Below, in pieces: positions 7,773 to 15,900 of a stretch of DNA of 21,601 nucleotides. The translations under genes and the position numbers were made by a program. Position 1 is the first letter of the stretch; each line of letters opens with the position of its first letter. The notes under the pieces are model-generated. The model did no database searches and was not told the DNA's origin. It saw only the letters and a program-made list of their open reading frames with translations. The DNA lies in NCBI GenBank assembly GCA_021161495.1, contig JAGHAO010000115.1, positions 1 to 21,601 of the forward strand, written 5' to 3'. The stretch is from Caldisericaceae bacterium (lineage in GTDB: Bacteria; Caldisericota; Caldisericia; Caldisericales; Caldisericaceae).

Positions 7773-7819
7773 ATTGTTTTTTAACCTCCTGCAAGAGAAA
7801 ATTGTTCTTCAACCTCCTG
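7773..7819. repeat. 19-bp direct repeat, 28-bp period
   Basis: Copies ATTGTTTTTTAACCTCCTG (7773-7791) and ATTGTTCTTCAACCTCCTG (7801-7819) differ at two positions. On the minus strand each reads CAGGAGGTT followed by a purine-rich stretch. Only two copies are present. Confidence 0.65.
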
Positions 7820-7878
7820 TAGGATTCGCTTAATTCAAGCCAAGTGTAGTAGCTTACGTATTTCTCGTTCTCGGAACA

Positions 7879-7894
7879 ACCCTTTAGTAAGGGT
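7879..7894 (-). terminator. Weak hairpin after the operon end
   Basis: 6-bp stem ACCCTT (7879-7884) / AAGGGT (7889-7894) with loop TAGT, just downstream of the last gene of the long operon. There is no T-run, so it is at best a weak or factor-assisted terminator. Confidence 0.25.
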
Positions 7895-7898
7895 ACAT

Positions 7899-8276
7899 TT
7901 ATACGGGTTCGAATGCTACGATTTGTTCTCCGTTTTCTATCAGGGGTTTAAATTTAACCTTTGCACCAATCTTTATATCTTCCGGTTTGGTCGGATCCAC
8001 GCCTATTAACCTGCCCATAACTGCTCCACCTTCATTAAGGCTAACAAGGACAACTACATACGGCGCTTTGTCCTCAAATTTTTCAGGCGCCACATAAATT
8101 ACAGTAAAACTTCGTATAACCCCTTTGCCCGTTGTTTCAACTTCTTCCACATCAAAACTTCCGCACTTAGAGCAGACGGGTTTTGGGGGAATCATTAAAT
8201 TACCGCATTTTTTACATTTAGAGCCCAAGATTTTGCCTTTCTTCAGTCCGTTTATATAATCCTGTATCGTAATCAT
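7899..8276 (-). CDS. DUF35 zinc-ribbon/OB-fold protein, thiolase partner
   Basis: 125-residue member of the DUF35 (OB-fold acyl-CoA-associated) family. Seen: an N-terminal helical stretch (ITIQDYINGLKKGKILGSKC), a rubredoxin-like zinc ribbon with Cys 21/24/35/38, and an OB-fold C-terminal half (GKGVIRSFTVIYVAP, then GAVMGRLIGVDP). Family proteins pair with SCP2-type thiolases and HMG-CoA-synthase-like enzymes; in the archaeal thiolase/HMGCS complex the DUF35 protein bridges the two and helps bind CoA. The ATG overlaps the thiolase stop by one base (TAATG), implying stoichiometric co-translation. It is the last gene of the long operon. Confidence 0.9.
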   Translation of the reverse strand: MITIQDYINGLKKGKILGSKCKKCGNLMIPPKPVCSKCGSFDVEEVETTGKGVIRSFTVIYVAPEKFEDKAPYVVVLVSLNEGGAVMGRLIGVDPTKPEDIKIGAKVKFKPLIENGEQIVAFEPV

Positions 8277-9511
8277 TATTTCTCACTCCTTTCAAATATA
8301 AACACCATTGAACTTGCGGTTGAGCCACCGACATTGCAGGTAAGCCCGATTTTCGGGTTTCCTTTAACCTGCCTTTTTCCTGCCTCTCCTCGAAGTTGTT
8401 TCCATATTTCATGCACCATCGCTATGCCTGTTGCACCTACAGGATGCCCTTTACTTTTAAGGCCTCCGTCGGTATTAATGGGCTTGTCACCGGAAAGAGC
8501 GGTTCTGCCCTCCATTGCCGCTTTTAAACCCTCTCCTTTCTTAAAAAAGCCCAGAGACTCGGATAGAATCACCTCGTTTATCGTAAAACAATCGTGTAAT
8601 TCCGCTATGTCGACGTCATCAGGAGTAATCCCTGCCATCTCATAGGCTGCAGACGAAGCATTTACGCACGCCTCCGAAGTAGTTAGGTCTGCTCTTCCCG
8701 AGAGCGCTATTGTATCCGTGCTGATCCCGATTCCTTTAATCCGCAAGGGTTTATCGGTAAACCTACTTGAAATTTCTTCACTTGCAAGGAATGCAACCGA
8801 AGCTCCGTCAGAGATAGGGGAACAATCAAAAAGACGCAACGGGTAGGCAACCATCGGATTGTATTTAGATTTTAAGAAATCCATCTCGTCTTTAAAAGTA
8901 ACATTTTTCTTAATAGCAATCTTTTGGGCAATATCCGAAATTTTTGCCTGGAACTGAGCCTTCGGATTAAGTGAGCCGTTGTAGTGATTTTTCAATGTAA
9001 CAGCCTGAAGATCTTCCCAATTTCCACCATACTTCTCAAAGTATTCTTGAGCCATTAATGCAAAAAGTCCGGGAAATGTGATGCCCGTAGGAAGTTCGAA
9101 AACGTTATCCGCAGCAACCGAAAGTGCGTCAGTTACTCCGGGCGTATCCAAAGTGGTCATTTTCTCCACACCGGCGACCATTACAAGATCATATATACCT
9201 GAAGCAACTGCAAAATATCCTGTGGCAAGAGCAGCGGAACCCGATGCACAAGCACTTTCCGTTCTAAATGCAGGTATACCCGTAAGTCCGAGCCACTCGG
9301 TACTCAGCGGGCCATAATGCGCCTGATGTTCATAGAGAGTCGGCGTAAAATAACCTACAAAAAGTGCCTTTATATCCTTCTTCGGATCGATTCCTTTATC
9401 TACGGACATAATTGCTTCTTGCATTGCCTCGGCAAGCAAATCTCTACCCGTCTTATCCGGACGCTTACCAAATTTAGTCATTCCTATTCCAATTAAGTCA
9501 ACTGATTTCAT
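8276..9511 (-). CDS. SCP2/SCPx-type thiolase (acetyl-CoA acyltransferase family)
   Basis: 411-residue thiolase-fold enzyme of the SCP-x/archaeal type. Seen: nucleophile Cys88 in ESACASGSAA, His306 in AELHDCFTINE (where classical thiolases have N-E-A-F), His356 in GGLKSKGHPVGATG, and C-terminal TCNVGGSTASS (391-400), with Cys392 shifted relative to the CxG motif of classical thiolases. This group works with a DUF35 subunit, which is the next gene. Reaction: thiolytic cleavage of, or Claisen condensation to, a 3-oxoacyl-CoA; direction and chain length unknown. ATG at 9511 has AGGAGGTG close upstream. A 43-bp gap separates it from the acyl-CoA synthetase gene. Confidence 0.92.
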   Translation of the reverse strand: MKSVDLIGIGMTKFGKRPDKTGRDLLAEAMQEAIMSVDKGIDPKKDIKALFVGYFTPTLYEHQAHYGPLSTEWLGLTGIPAFRTESACASGSAALATGYFAVASGIYDLVMVAGVEKMTTLDTPGVTDALSVAADNVFELPTGITFPGLFALMAQEYFEKYGGNWEDLQAVTLKNHYNGSLNPKAQFQAKISDIAQKIAIKKNVTFKDEMDFLKSKYNPMVAYPLRLFDCSPISDGASVAFLASEEISSRFTDKPLRIKGIGISTDTIALSGRADLTTSEACVNASSAAYEMAGITPDDVDIAELHDCFTINEVILSESLGFFKKGEGLKAAMEGRTALSGDKPINTDGGLKSKGHPVGATGIAMVHEIWKQLRGEAGKRQVKGNPKIGLTCNVGGSTASSMVFIFERSEK

Positions 9512-9554
9512 TTAACACCTCCTGGTCTATTCCCACATTTATAGCCATTAAAAG

Positions 9555-11027
9555 TTAGCCGTATTTTTTCTTTAAAAAAGTTTTATCAATTTTTCCCACG
9601 GAAGTTTTCGGAATTTCAGAAACAAAAACAAAACTCTTTGGAATTTTATACGATGCTATTCTTGTTTTTAAAAAATCTTTCACTTCCTCTTCAGATAACT
9701 TCGAATTGTTCTTAACAGCAATGATAGCTTTTGGCACCTCACCCCATTTTTTGTCAGCCACGCCGATCACGGCAGCTTCTTTAATTTTCGGATGGGAGAT
9801 AAGAACACTCTCTATTTCTATTGGATAAATATTTTCTCCGCCTGATATGATCAGATCCTTTTTCCTGCCTGCGATAAAATAACAACCGTCACTGTCCCTG
9901 TATGCAATGTCTCCGGTACGAAGCCAGCCGTCAACGATATTTTTCTTTGTTTCCTCTTCTCTTTTAAAATAACCCGGAGTAACATGAGGTCCTTTTATAA
10001 GGAGCTCGCCTTCTTCGCCAACCCCGCATTCTTTTCCTTTGTCATTAATTAACTTTACATCTATATAAAAAAGCGGAAAACCCACAGAATTGATTTTTTG
10101 TTTAACATAGCGATCCGGCAACCAGAATGTATTAGGGCCTGCTTCGGTTAACCCATACCCTGTTTTAAATACTACCCCTTTTTTCCACCATTTTTTAAAA
10201 ACAGGCACAGGACAGGGAGCTCCACCATTTATCACAAACTTCAGGTGTGAAAAATCTGTTTTCTCCCAGCGAGGGCTATTTTGAAGCATAATAAAGATGG
10301 AAGGAACACCGAATAGAAGATTAATTTCTTTGTTGTTAATCACGTCAAAAACTTTATCCACGTCAAATTTGTACATAAGTACGTTTTCCCCTCCGATGTA
10401 GACAAGCGGAGTAGTAAAAACATTCAAACCACCTGTATGAAAAAGCGGCGTAATGATCGGCGCTGAGTCTTTATTAGAGAGTCCCCAACTTATCACCGTA
10501 TTTATAGCATTAAATGTAATATTCCTAAAAGTAATAACAACTCCTTTGGGAATCCCGGTGGTTCCTCCCGTATAGCAAATCATCCATGGATCGTCCCAGT
10601 TCACTGAAGCCACATCGGAAAATTCGGACGAGAAAGAATTCCACAAGATTTCATTAAGTTCAATACTGTTTTTTATCTTTAATTCTTCTGCAAGTTCCCC
10701 CACCTGCTCTCCATAAAAAATAACTTTTGGCTTTGCCTCACGCACAAGGGGAAGAAGCTCACGGGGGGTAAGTCGCCAATTTAAATTCTGCAGTATTGCC
10801 CCGATTTTGCCGCAGGCAAAGAAGAGATCCAGATATTCTCTCCTGTTAGGAGAGAGAACGGAAACAATGTCTCCCTTTCTTACTCCGAGCTTGTGAGTAA
10901 GAAAGTTTGCAAGCTTATTAACTTTTCTATTCCACTCGTTATATGTAACTTTATATCCTTTAATCTTATCAGTTAATGCAATTTTATCCGGAGAAAGCTC
11001 TGCCCTCTTTTTTAGCCAATCATTCAT
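9555..11027 (-). CDS. Acyl-CoA synthetase (AMP-forming ligase)
   Basis: 490-residue member of the ANL superfamily, activating a carboxylic acid to its CoA thioester through an acyl-adenylate. Seen: P-loop CYTGGTTGIPKG (151-162), NGGAPCP (267-273), YGLTEAGP (291-298), WLRTGDIAYRD (368-378), hinge region GRKKDLIISGGENIYP (387-402) and catalytic Lys479 in KTSVGKIDK. The frame extends to 11069, but ATG 11027 is chosen: it has GGAGG a few bases upstream, lies one base after the livM stop, and gives the normal MNDWLKKRAELSPDKIAL start. The substrate (fatty, branched or aromatic acid) cannot be decided here. Position directly after the ABC permease genes suggests it activates the imported compound. 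Confidence 0.93.
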   Translation of the reverse strand: MNDWLKKRAELSPDKIALTDKIKGYKVTYNEWNRKVNKLANFLTHKLGVRKGDIVSVLSPNRREYLDLFFACGKIGAILQNLNWRLTPRELLPLVREAKPKVIFYGEQVGELAEELKIKNSIELNEILWNSFSSEFSDVASVNWDDPWMICYTGGTTGIPKGVVITFRNITFNAINTVISWGLSNKDSAPIITPLFHTGGLNVFTTPLVYIGGENVLMYKFDVDKVFDVINNKEINLLFGVPSIFIMLQNSPRWEKTDFSHLKFVINGGAPCPVPVFKKWWKKGVVFKTGYGLTEAGPNTFWLPDRYVKQKINSVGFPLFYIDVKLINDKGKECGVGEEGELLIKGPHVTPGYFKREEETKKNIVDGWLRTGDIAYRDSDGCYFIAGRKKDLIISGGENIYPIEIESVLISHPKIKEAAVIGVADKKWGEVPKAIIAVKNNSKLSEEEVKDFLKTRIASYKIPKSFVFVSEIPKTSVGKIDKTFLKKKYG

Positions 11028-11028
11028 A

Positions 11029-11970
11029 CTATCGCCTCCGCTTGGAAAATTTACGTAAGGCACCCGCATTCAAAATGCCTACAAGCCCCCGGGGATATAG
11101 CAAAACGACAATTATTAAAGCTGCACCGAATATAACGGAAGAAAGTGTTTCTACGTTGCCAATAAAAAGTGGTAAAATAACCCAGAAAAGAGAGCCGATA
11201 ATTTGCCCGGCTATTGTACCTACTCCTCCGACCATCACAATAGCCAAAATTTCAATAGAGAGCCCTATGCCAAACGCCGTTGGGTGTATGTACGTAACCG
11301 TATGTGCATACAACACTCCCGAAAGGCCGCCAAGTGCGGAACCCAGACTGAATGCAATGATTTTATACTTTGCTACATTCACTCCAACCGATTGAGCGGC
11401 AATTTCGGAATCTCTCAAAGCTCTCATCGCCCTGCCTGTGTTAGATCTTACGAGGTTGTTTGAAATATATACCGACAGAAGAAGAAAGAAAAGAACGAGA
11501 TAATACTTAGAAATTTCGCCTGAAAAGACAAACCCCAATATTGAAGGAGGCGGAATATTTCTTATACCGAAATTTCCTCCGGCAAGTTTCCAGTTTTTAA
11601 AAATCGAAACAACTGCTTCGCCGAGAGCCATTGTGACAATTGCAAGATAGAAACCGGAAAGCCGCAATGAAGGAAATCCTACTAATATACCCACAAAAGC
11701 AGCAATCAACACAGATACTATTAATGCAAGAATAAAAGGAATATGAAACTGCATTGTAAGAATTGCCGAACTGTATGCTCCTATTGCCATAAAAGCGGCA
11801 TGCCCAAGAGATATCTGTCCTGAATAACCAAGTATGATATTCAACCCAAGCGCAGATATTGCCATAATACCGGCGAGCGTAAGGTATCCGACAAAAGCAG
11901 GCTTCGAATAAAGGACGAGAGGAAGAGCTAAAGCAATTAATAGTATTGTCAAATTAGTTTTGTTCTTCAT
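11029..11970 (-). CDS. livM: ABC transporter permease, LivM type
   Basis: 313-residue polytopic inner-membrane permease of the branched-chain amino acid (HAAT) ABC family. Seen: about eight to nine hydrophobic segments and the LivM signatures GLNIILGYSGQISLGHAAF (42-60), with GYSGQ before the S-L-G-H motif, and GGVGTIAGQIIGSLFW (248-263). The C-terminus ends in a basic tail after LLYPRGLVG. It forms a heterodimeric channel with LivH, powered by LivG/LivF. Such transporters also carry amides, urea, aromatic acids and other carboxylates. Its ribosome site (AAAGGTG) lies in the end of livH, 2 bp away, and its own end carries the site for the synthetase gene. Confidence 0.93.
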   Translation of the reverse strand: MKNKTNLTILLIALALPLVLYSKPAFVGYLTLAGIMAISALGLNIILGYSGQISLGHAAFMAIGAYSSAILTMQFHIPFILALIVSVLIAAFVGILVGFPSLRLSGFYLAIVTMALGEAVVSIFKNWKLAGGNFGIRNIPPPSILGFVFSGEISKYYLVLFFLLLSVYISNNLVRSNTGRAMRALRDSEIAAQSVGVNVAKYKIIAFSLGSALGGLSGVLYAHTVTYIHPTAFGIGLSIEILAIVMVGGVGTIAGQIIGSLFWVILPLFIGNVETLSSVIFGAALIIVVLLYPRGLVGILNAGALRKFSKRRR

Positions 11971-11972
11971 TT

Positions 11973-12851
11973 TTACACCTTTTTATTCATTTTTTTACCA
12001 AACAAGCCGTTGGGAGATACGAGGAGCACAACAACAATAATAATCAGGGAAATAGGCTCTTTCAGGCTTGAAGAAACATAGAAAGAAATGAGATTTTCAA
12101 GAACTCCGAGAGTTAATCCTCCGAATATGGCACCGGGAATAGAACTGAAACCTCCGAGAACTGCGGCAGTAAATGCTTCCAATTGAATAGTTGTCATCAT
12201 ATTTACGTCCAGAGAAAATCGCGGAGCGGCAAGCATTCCTCCAAGGCCTGCAAGTAAGCCGGAAAATCCCCACACAAAAGCAAAGATTGTGCTAACCCTT
12301 ACTCCCATAAGTAATGCTGCATATCTATCTTCCGAAACAGCCCTTACCGCAATACCGATTTTTGTTTTCTTAAGAAGTAAAACAAAAATAATGAAAATTA
12401 CAAATGCTGTTATTAAAGTAACAACATCCTGCCTACCTAATATTATTCCATGAGCTTTAATCGGAGGGCCTTTCCATAAGGGAGGAAACGGTTTTGTATC
12501 GGTACCCCATATAAAACCGGCCAATCCTTGAAAAACCATCACAAACCCGAGGGTTACGATTGTAATAGCCATCGGAGACATACCTTTAATAAATTGTAAA
12601 ATACCCTTTTCAACGAGAACTCCGAATAAGAATGACAAAGCAACAACAATTATAAAAACGAGTGGATACGGAATCTTTAAACAGATAAGAGAAAAGGCAA
12701 CAAATGTCATAAACATTCCCATATCGCCCTCGGCAAAATTCACTGCTTCCATTGTTCTAAATATAAAGACGATACCGAGAGCAACAATTGCATATATGGC
12801 ACCGGTTCCAAGACCGCTAACTATTAAGTTAGATAGAATAAGTGTATTCAT
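11973..12851 (-). CDS. livH: ABC transporter permease, LivH type
   Basis: 292-residue polytopic permease of the LivH branch. Seen: ALGIVFIFRTMEAVNFAEGD (25-44), with the NFAEGD variant of the N-F-A-H-G-E motif, GVRVSTIFAFVWGFSGLLAG (183-202), and the coupling-type stretch VLGGFSSIPGAIFGGLTLG. It pairs with LivM. It sits between livF (5-bp gap) and livM (2-bp gap) in the order K-G-F-H-M. The usual order is K-H-M-G-F, so the two ATPase genes have moved ahead of the permeases. Confidence 0.93.
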   Translation of the reverse strand: MNTLILSNLIVSGLGTGAIYAIVALGIVFIFRTMEAVNFAEGDMGMFMTFVAFSLICLKIPYPLVFIIVVALSFLFGVLVEKGILQFIKGMSPMAITIVTLGFVMVFQGLAGFIWGTDTKPFPPLWKGPPIKAHGIILGRQDVVTLITAFVIFIIFVLLLKKTKIGIAVRAVSEDRYAALLMGVRVSTIFAFVWGFSGLLAGLGGMLAAPRFSLDVNMMTTIQLEAFTAAVLGGFSSIPGAIFGGLTLGVLENLISFYVSSSLKEPISLIIIVVVLLVSPNGLFGKKMNKKV

Positions 12852-12856
12852 ATTTC

Positions 12857-13558
12857 TTACCTGCCAAGGTATAATTTCTTAACATTCTCATCATTCTGCA
12901 GCTCCTTTGATGTTCCCTGAAGAAGGATATTTCCCGTTACAAGAACATACCCTCTGTCCGATATTTTCAGGGCCTTTCTCGCATTTTGTTCAACCAACAA
13001 AACTGTAATGCCTTCCTTCTTTAAATTTTCTATTATTGAAAATATTTCGGAAACAATTTTAGGTGCAAGCCCGAGAGAGGGTTCATCGAGAAGAAGCAAT
13101 TTAGGTTTTGCCATAAGCCCCCGTCCGATGGCGAGTATCTGCTGTTCACCGCCGGACAATGTCCCGGCAAGTTGATTTTTTCTTTCTTCCAATATTGGAA
13201 AGTACTTAAAAATTTTTTCGATATCTTTCCGGATTTCTTTATCGACTCGCATATATGCTCCGAGCAAAAGATTTTCTCTCACCGTAAGTCCCGGGAATAT
13301 GTGTCTACCTTCCGGAACATGGATTATTCCTTTTGAAACAATATACGAAGGCTCCTTTCTCGATATATCCTCGCCATTAAAGATAATCTTCCCCGAGGTG
13401 GGCTTTACCACACCGGAAATCGCTTTTAACGTAGTTGTTTTACCCGCGCCGTTGGATCCGAGAAGAGAAACAATTTCTCCCTTCTTTACCTCAATGTTTA
13501 TTCCATGAATTACCTCTATCGGACCATATGAGACATGTAAATTCTCAAGCAACAGCAT
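12857..13558 (-). CDS. livF: ABC transporter ATP-binding protein, LivF type
   Basis: 233-residue ABC ATPase. Seen: Walker A GSNGAGKTT (34-42), VPEGRHIFPGLTVRENL (81-97), which is diagnostic of LivF, signature LSGGEQQ (134-140), Walker B LLLLDEP (154-160) and the H-loop region replaced by LLVEQN, normal for LivF. The frame continues to 13630, but ATG 13558 is chosen: GGGGAG precedes it by about 7 bases and it gives the family-standard MLLLENLHVSYG start. It overlaps the end of livG by 14 bases. It energises the LivH/LivM channel with LivG. Confidence 0.93.
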   Translation of the reverse strand: MLLLENLHVSYGPIEVIHGINIEVKKGEIVSLLGSNGAGKTTTLKAISGVVKPTSGKIIFNGEDISRKEPSYIVSKGIIHVPEGRHIFPGLTVRENLLLGAYMRVDKEIRKDIEKIFKYFPILEERKNQLAGTLSGGEQQILAIGRGLMAKPKLLLLDEPSLGLAPKIVSEIFSIIENLKKEGITVLLVEQNARKALKISDRGYVLVTGNILLQGTSKELQNDENVKKLYLGR

Positions 13559-14294
13559 CCTTGCTCTCCCCGAGATATACGTCAATAACGAGCTTGTTTT
13601 TACTGATATCTTCCGGAATTCCTTCGGCAATTTTCTTTCCTGAACTCATTACTGTAACTATATCCGAAATATCCATTACAAGTGACATATCATGTTCTAT
13701 CAATAGAATTGTAATTCCGTTTTTTCTTATTACCCCTATTATCTTTTTTAAATTTTCTTTTTCCTCAAATGTTAAGCCTGCCGCAGGTTCATCGAGCATA
13801 ATTAGTTTTGGGTTACTTGCAAGAGCTCTGCCTATCTCAACAACCTTCTTTAATCCGTACGGAAGAAAAGCGACATAAGCATCTAAAAATCGGGTTATCC
13901 CGAGTAGATCCGCAATCTTTAAGACATCTTCGGTAATTTTAGTTTCTTTTGCCACAACAATATCGCTGAGGAAATTTTTTTTCTCTCTCGAATGCATTCC
14001 AAGAAGAAGATTCTCTTTTACCGTCATTGAATTGAAAAGTTCTAAATTTTGAAAAGTCCTTGCTATACCGATTTCCGCCCTTTTATAAGGGGGCAGGGGG
14101 GAGAGTTTCTCCCCCCTAAAATATATCTCCCCTTTAAACTTCTGAAAACCGCTTATGCAATTCATCACGGTAGTTTTTCCTGCTCCGTTGGGGCCAATAA
14201 GAGAATGTATCTCTCCTTCTTTTACTTCCATGCTGAAATTAGAAACCGCGGTAAGCCCACCAAATTGGACGGTAACATCTTCCATCTTCAACAT
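13545..14294 (-). CDS. livG: ABC transporter ATP-binding protein, LivG type
   Basis: 249-residue ABC ATPase of the LivG branch. Seen: Walker A GPNGAGKTT (34-42), IARTFQNLELF (77-87) containing the Q-loop and typical of LivG, signature LPYGLKK (144-150) in place of the canonical LSGGQ-type sequence but in line with LivG's L-S-Y-G-x-x form, Walker B LIMLDEP (164-170) and IEHDM with the switch His. The ATG follows the binding-protein stop by one base. An unusually strong 10-bp hairpin (14095-14117) lies within codons for residues 59-67. Confidence 0.93.
   Translation of the reverse strand: MLKMEDVTVQFGGLTAVSNFSMEVKEGEIHSLIGPNGAGKTTVMNCISGFQKFKGEIYFRGEKLSPLPPYKRAEIGIARTFQNLELFNSMTVKENLLLGMHSREKKNFLSDIVVAKETKITEDVLKIADLLGITRFLDAYVAFLPYGLKKVVEIGRALASNPKLIMLDEPAAGLTFEEKENLKKIIGVIRKNGITILLIEHDMSLVMDISDIVTVMSSGKKIAEGIPEDISKNKLVIDVYLGESKDAVA
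14095..14117. repeat. Perfect 10-bp GC-rich hairpin inside livG
   Basis: AGGGGGGAGA (14095-14104) pairs perfectly with TCTCCCCCCT (14108-14117), loop GTT. It lies in the coding frame without disturbing the protein, and no T-run follows on either strand. Confidence 0.7.
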
Positions 14295-14295
14295 C

Positions 14296-15879
14296 TTACG
14301 GGTTTTCCTTATAAATATCTATCCAGGGAGAAACCTTTTCAAATTGCCCGTTTTTCACCTGAAGGAAGTACATTGAGTATTTTCCGGCTCTTTCGTTCTT
14401 ACCGTACGTAATATCTTTTGCAAGGTCTCCGTTCCAATGTTTAAATGTTTCAAGTGCCCAGATCAGCCTCTCTCTTGTCGGAGGAGCACCTGCTCTTCTC
14501 AATGCTTCGGTAAACACTTCGGCTGCAATCCATCCGGCTGCTGCATAAGCGATACCTTTTTCTTTCGGATAGTATTTATGCATCGCAGCAAAGAATCTTG
14601 CAACACCAGGATCTTTTGCATTAGTTATGTCCACCCAGGCGGCAACATAAGCATTTTCTGCCGCTCCACCGGAAAGGAGAATAAAGAGAGGATCAGCGTT
14701 CGGATAAGTTGTTATAAATTTCGTATCAAGTCCTAAACTCTTTGCAGTCTTCAAAATCGCAGTAGCGGGTTTTAGCAAAGCATATATTATCACGACATCG
14801 GGTTTAGCCTGCTGTAATTTTAAAATGTAAGAAGTAAAATCGGTTTCAGTCAAGGGGAACCCCACAGATGTTACAAGCTTGCCGCCAAATCTATCAATAC
14901 CTTTTTTCACACCTTCAAGCCCTTCGTTTCCGATATCGTCATCTTGGTAGATAACAGCGATTTTCTCGGCTTTTAGATCATCAACCGCAAATTTCACCAT
15001 AATCTGGCCTTCATTAAGGTAGTTAGGTTGCACTGAGAAGATGTATTTTTTGGGTGGGAACGCAAACTTAGAAGAACCGGAACCTTGATAAACAAACGGT
15101 ACCCCTTTATTTTCAAGATAATTCATAACAGCAAGACACCCGGGTGTTCCAAGTCCCCCTACGATAGCAAAGACGTGATCTTGTTCTACGAGCCTCTTTG
15201 TTACAAGTACCGTCTTTGCGGGATCAAACTGATCGTCACGAATAATAAGATTTATTTTTCTTCCGTATATTCCACCTTGCTCGTTTACCATATTAAAATA
15301 TGCCTGCATCCCATGTGACATTGCAATTCCAATCGGTGCAACAGGCCCTGAAAGTGCCTGGAATGTTCCGATTGTTATCTCACGATCGGTAACCCCCGGT
15401 GATTTTACGTGAGTTCGTGAAGAAATGTAAATCTGCCGTCCCGCAGCATCCCAGAATACTAAAAGCCCGAGAGATTCGGAAACAAAACGAATCGGCACCA
15501 TTGTCCTTCCGGGTGGAATAATAAACGGCGGATAATCCAAAGTGTACTTTTTGTTTCCCACATATGCAACAACGCTTCCAATTACAAGCTTTATAGTAGT
15601 AGAATCGGCCTGGATTGTTACGGTTCGCGTCGCATTATCCCAACCCACTTTTGCTCCGAATTCCTCTGCAACAAGCCTTATAGGAACGAACGCTCTCGAA
15701 TTCTTGATTATAGGACCAACATCCGCTTGCTTTTCAACCCCATTCAACATATAAGTTTTCTCACCAATTCTCAGGATCAAAGAAATATCCTTCAATCCTG
15801 TTTCAGTTGCTCTTGCAACCCCGGAAAAAGTTACTGAGAGAAGAGCAACGATCGTTAAGACAACCAAAAACTTTTTCAT
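14296..15879 (-). CDS. livK: LivK-type substrate-binding protein fused to stalk domain
   Basis: 527-residue secreted protein. Seen: signal peptide 1-25 (MKKFLVVLTIVALLSVTFSG core, AXA-type site VARA|TE, no lipobox Cys); a stalk/copper-amine-oxidase-N-like domain at about 30-155 with two repeats centred on RAFVPIRLV (62-70) and RTMVPIRFV (125-133), each followed by a G-x-x-V/L-x-W-D strand pair; then a full type 1 periplasmic binding protein (Peripla_BP_6, LivJ/K-like) from about 165, starting REITIGTFQALSGP. Ordinary LivK proteins are about 370-400 aa; the extra length is the stalk domain. The domain presumably anchors or displays the receptor outside the membrane. AAGGAGG precedes the ATG. 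The gene lies 21 bp after the TetR gene. Confidence 0.92.
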   Translation of the reverse strand: MKKFLVVLTIVALLSVTFSGVARATETGLKDISLILRIGEKTYMLNGVEKQADVGPIIKNSRAFVPIRLVAEEFGAKVGWDNATRTVTIQADSTTIKLVIGSVVAYVGNKKYTLDYPPFIIPPGRTMVPIRFVSESLGLLVFWDAAGRQIYISSRTHVKSPGVTDREITIGTFQALSGPVAPIGIAMSHGMQAYFNMVNEQGGIYGRKINLIIRDDQFDPAKTVLVTKRLVEQDHVFAIVGGLGTPGCLAVMNYLENKGVPFVYQGSGSSKFAFPPKKYIFSVQPNYLNEGQIMVKFAVDDLKAEKIAVIYQDDDIGNEGLEGVKKGIDRFGGKLVTSVGFPLTETDFTSYILKLQQAKPDVVIIYALLKPATAILKTAKSLGLDTKFITTYPNADPLFILLSGGAAENAYVAAWVDITNAKDPGVARFFAAMHKYYPKEKGIAYAAAGWIAAEVFTEALRRAGAPPTRERLIWALETFKHWNGDLAKDITYGKNERAGKYSMYFLQVKNGQFEKVSPWIDIYKENP

Positions 15880-15900
15880 ACCATACCTCCTTATTTATTT

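Larger units (their letters stand above)
7388..7898. other. Intergenic gap with hairpins and repeats, no convincing gene
   Basis: About 510 bp between the acyl-CoA dehydrogenase and the DUF35 gene. The first 60 bases are AT-rich and must hold the dehydrogenase promoter, but I see no good -35/-10 pair. Beyond that lie a long imperfect hairpin (7575-7619), REP-like palindromes (7640-7690), a 19-bp direct repeat (7773-7819) and a short hairpin next to the DUF35 stop. Short open frames (7455-7538 and 7565-7702, plus strand) lack ribosome sites and look accidental. Confidence 0.7.

Noticed and set aside
7773..7819. Two repeats as a CRISPR remnant
   Set aside because: Only two imperfect copies with a 9-base spacer, far shorter than CRISPR spacers, and no cas genes.
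7900..7916. GGTTCGAAT-like string resembling a tRNA T-arm
   Set aside because: It is the 3' end of the DUF35 coding frame and no cloverleaf can be formed around it.
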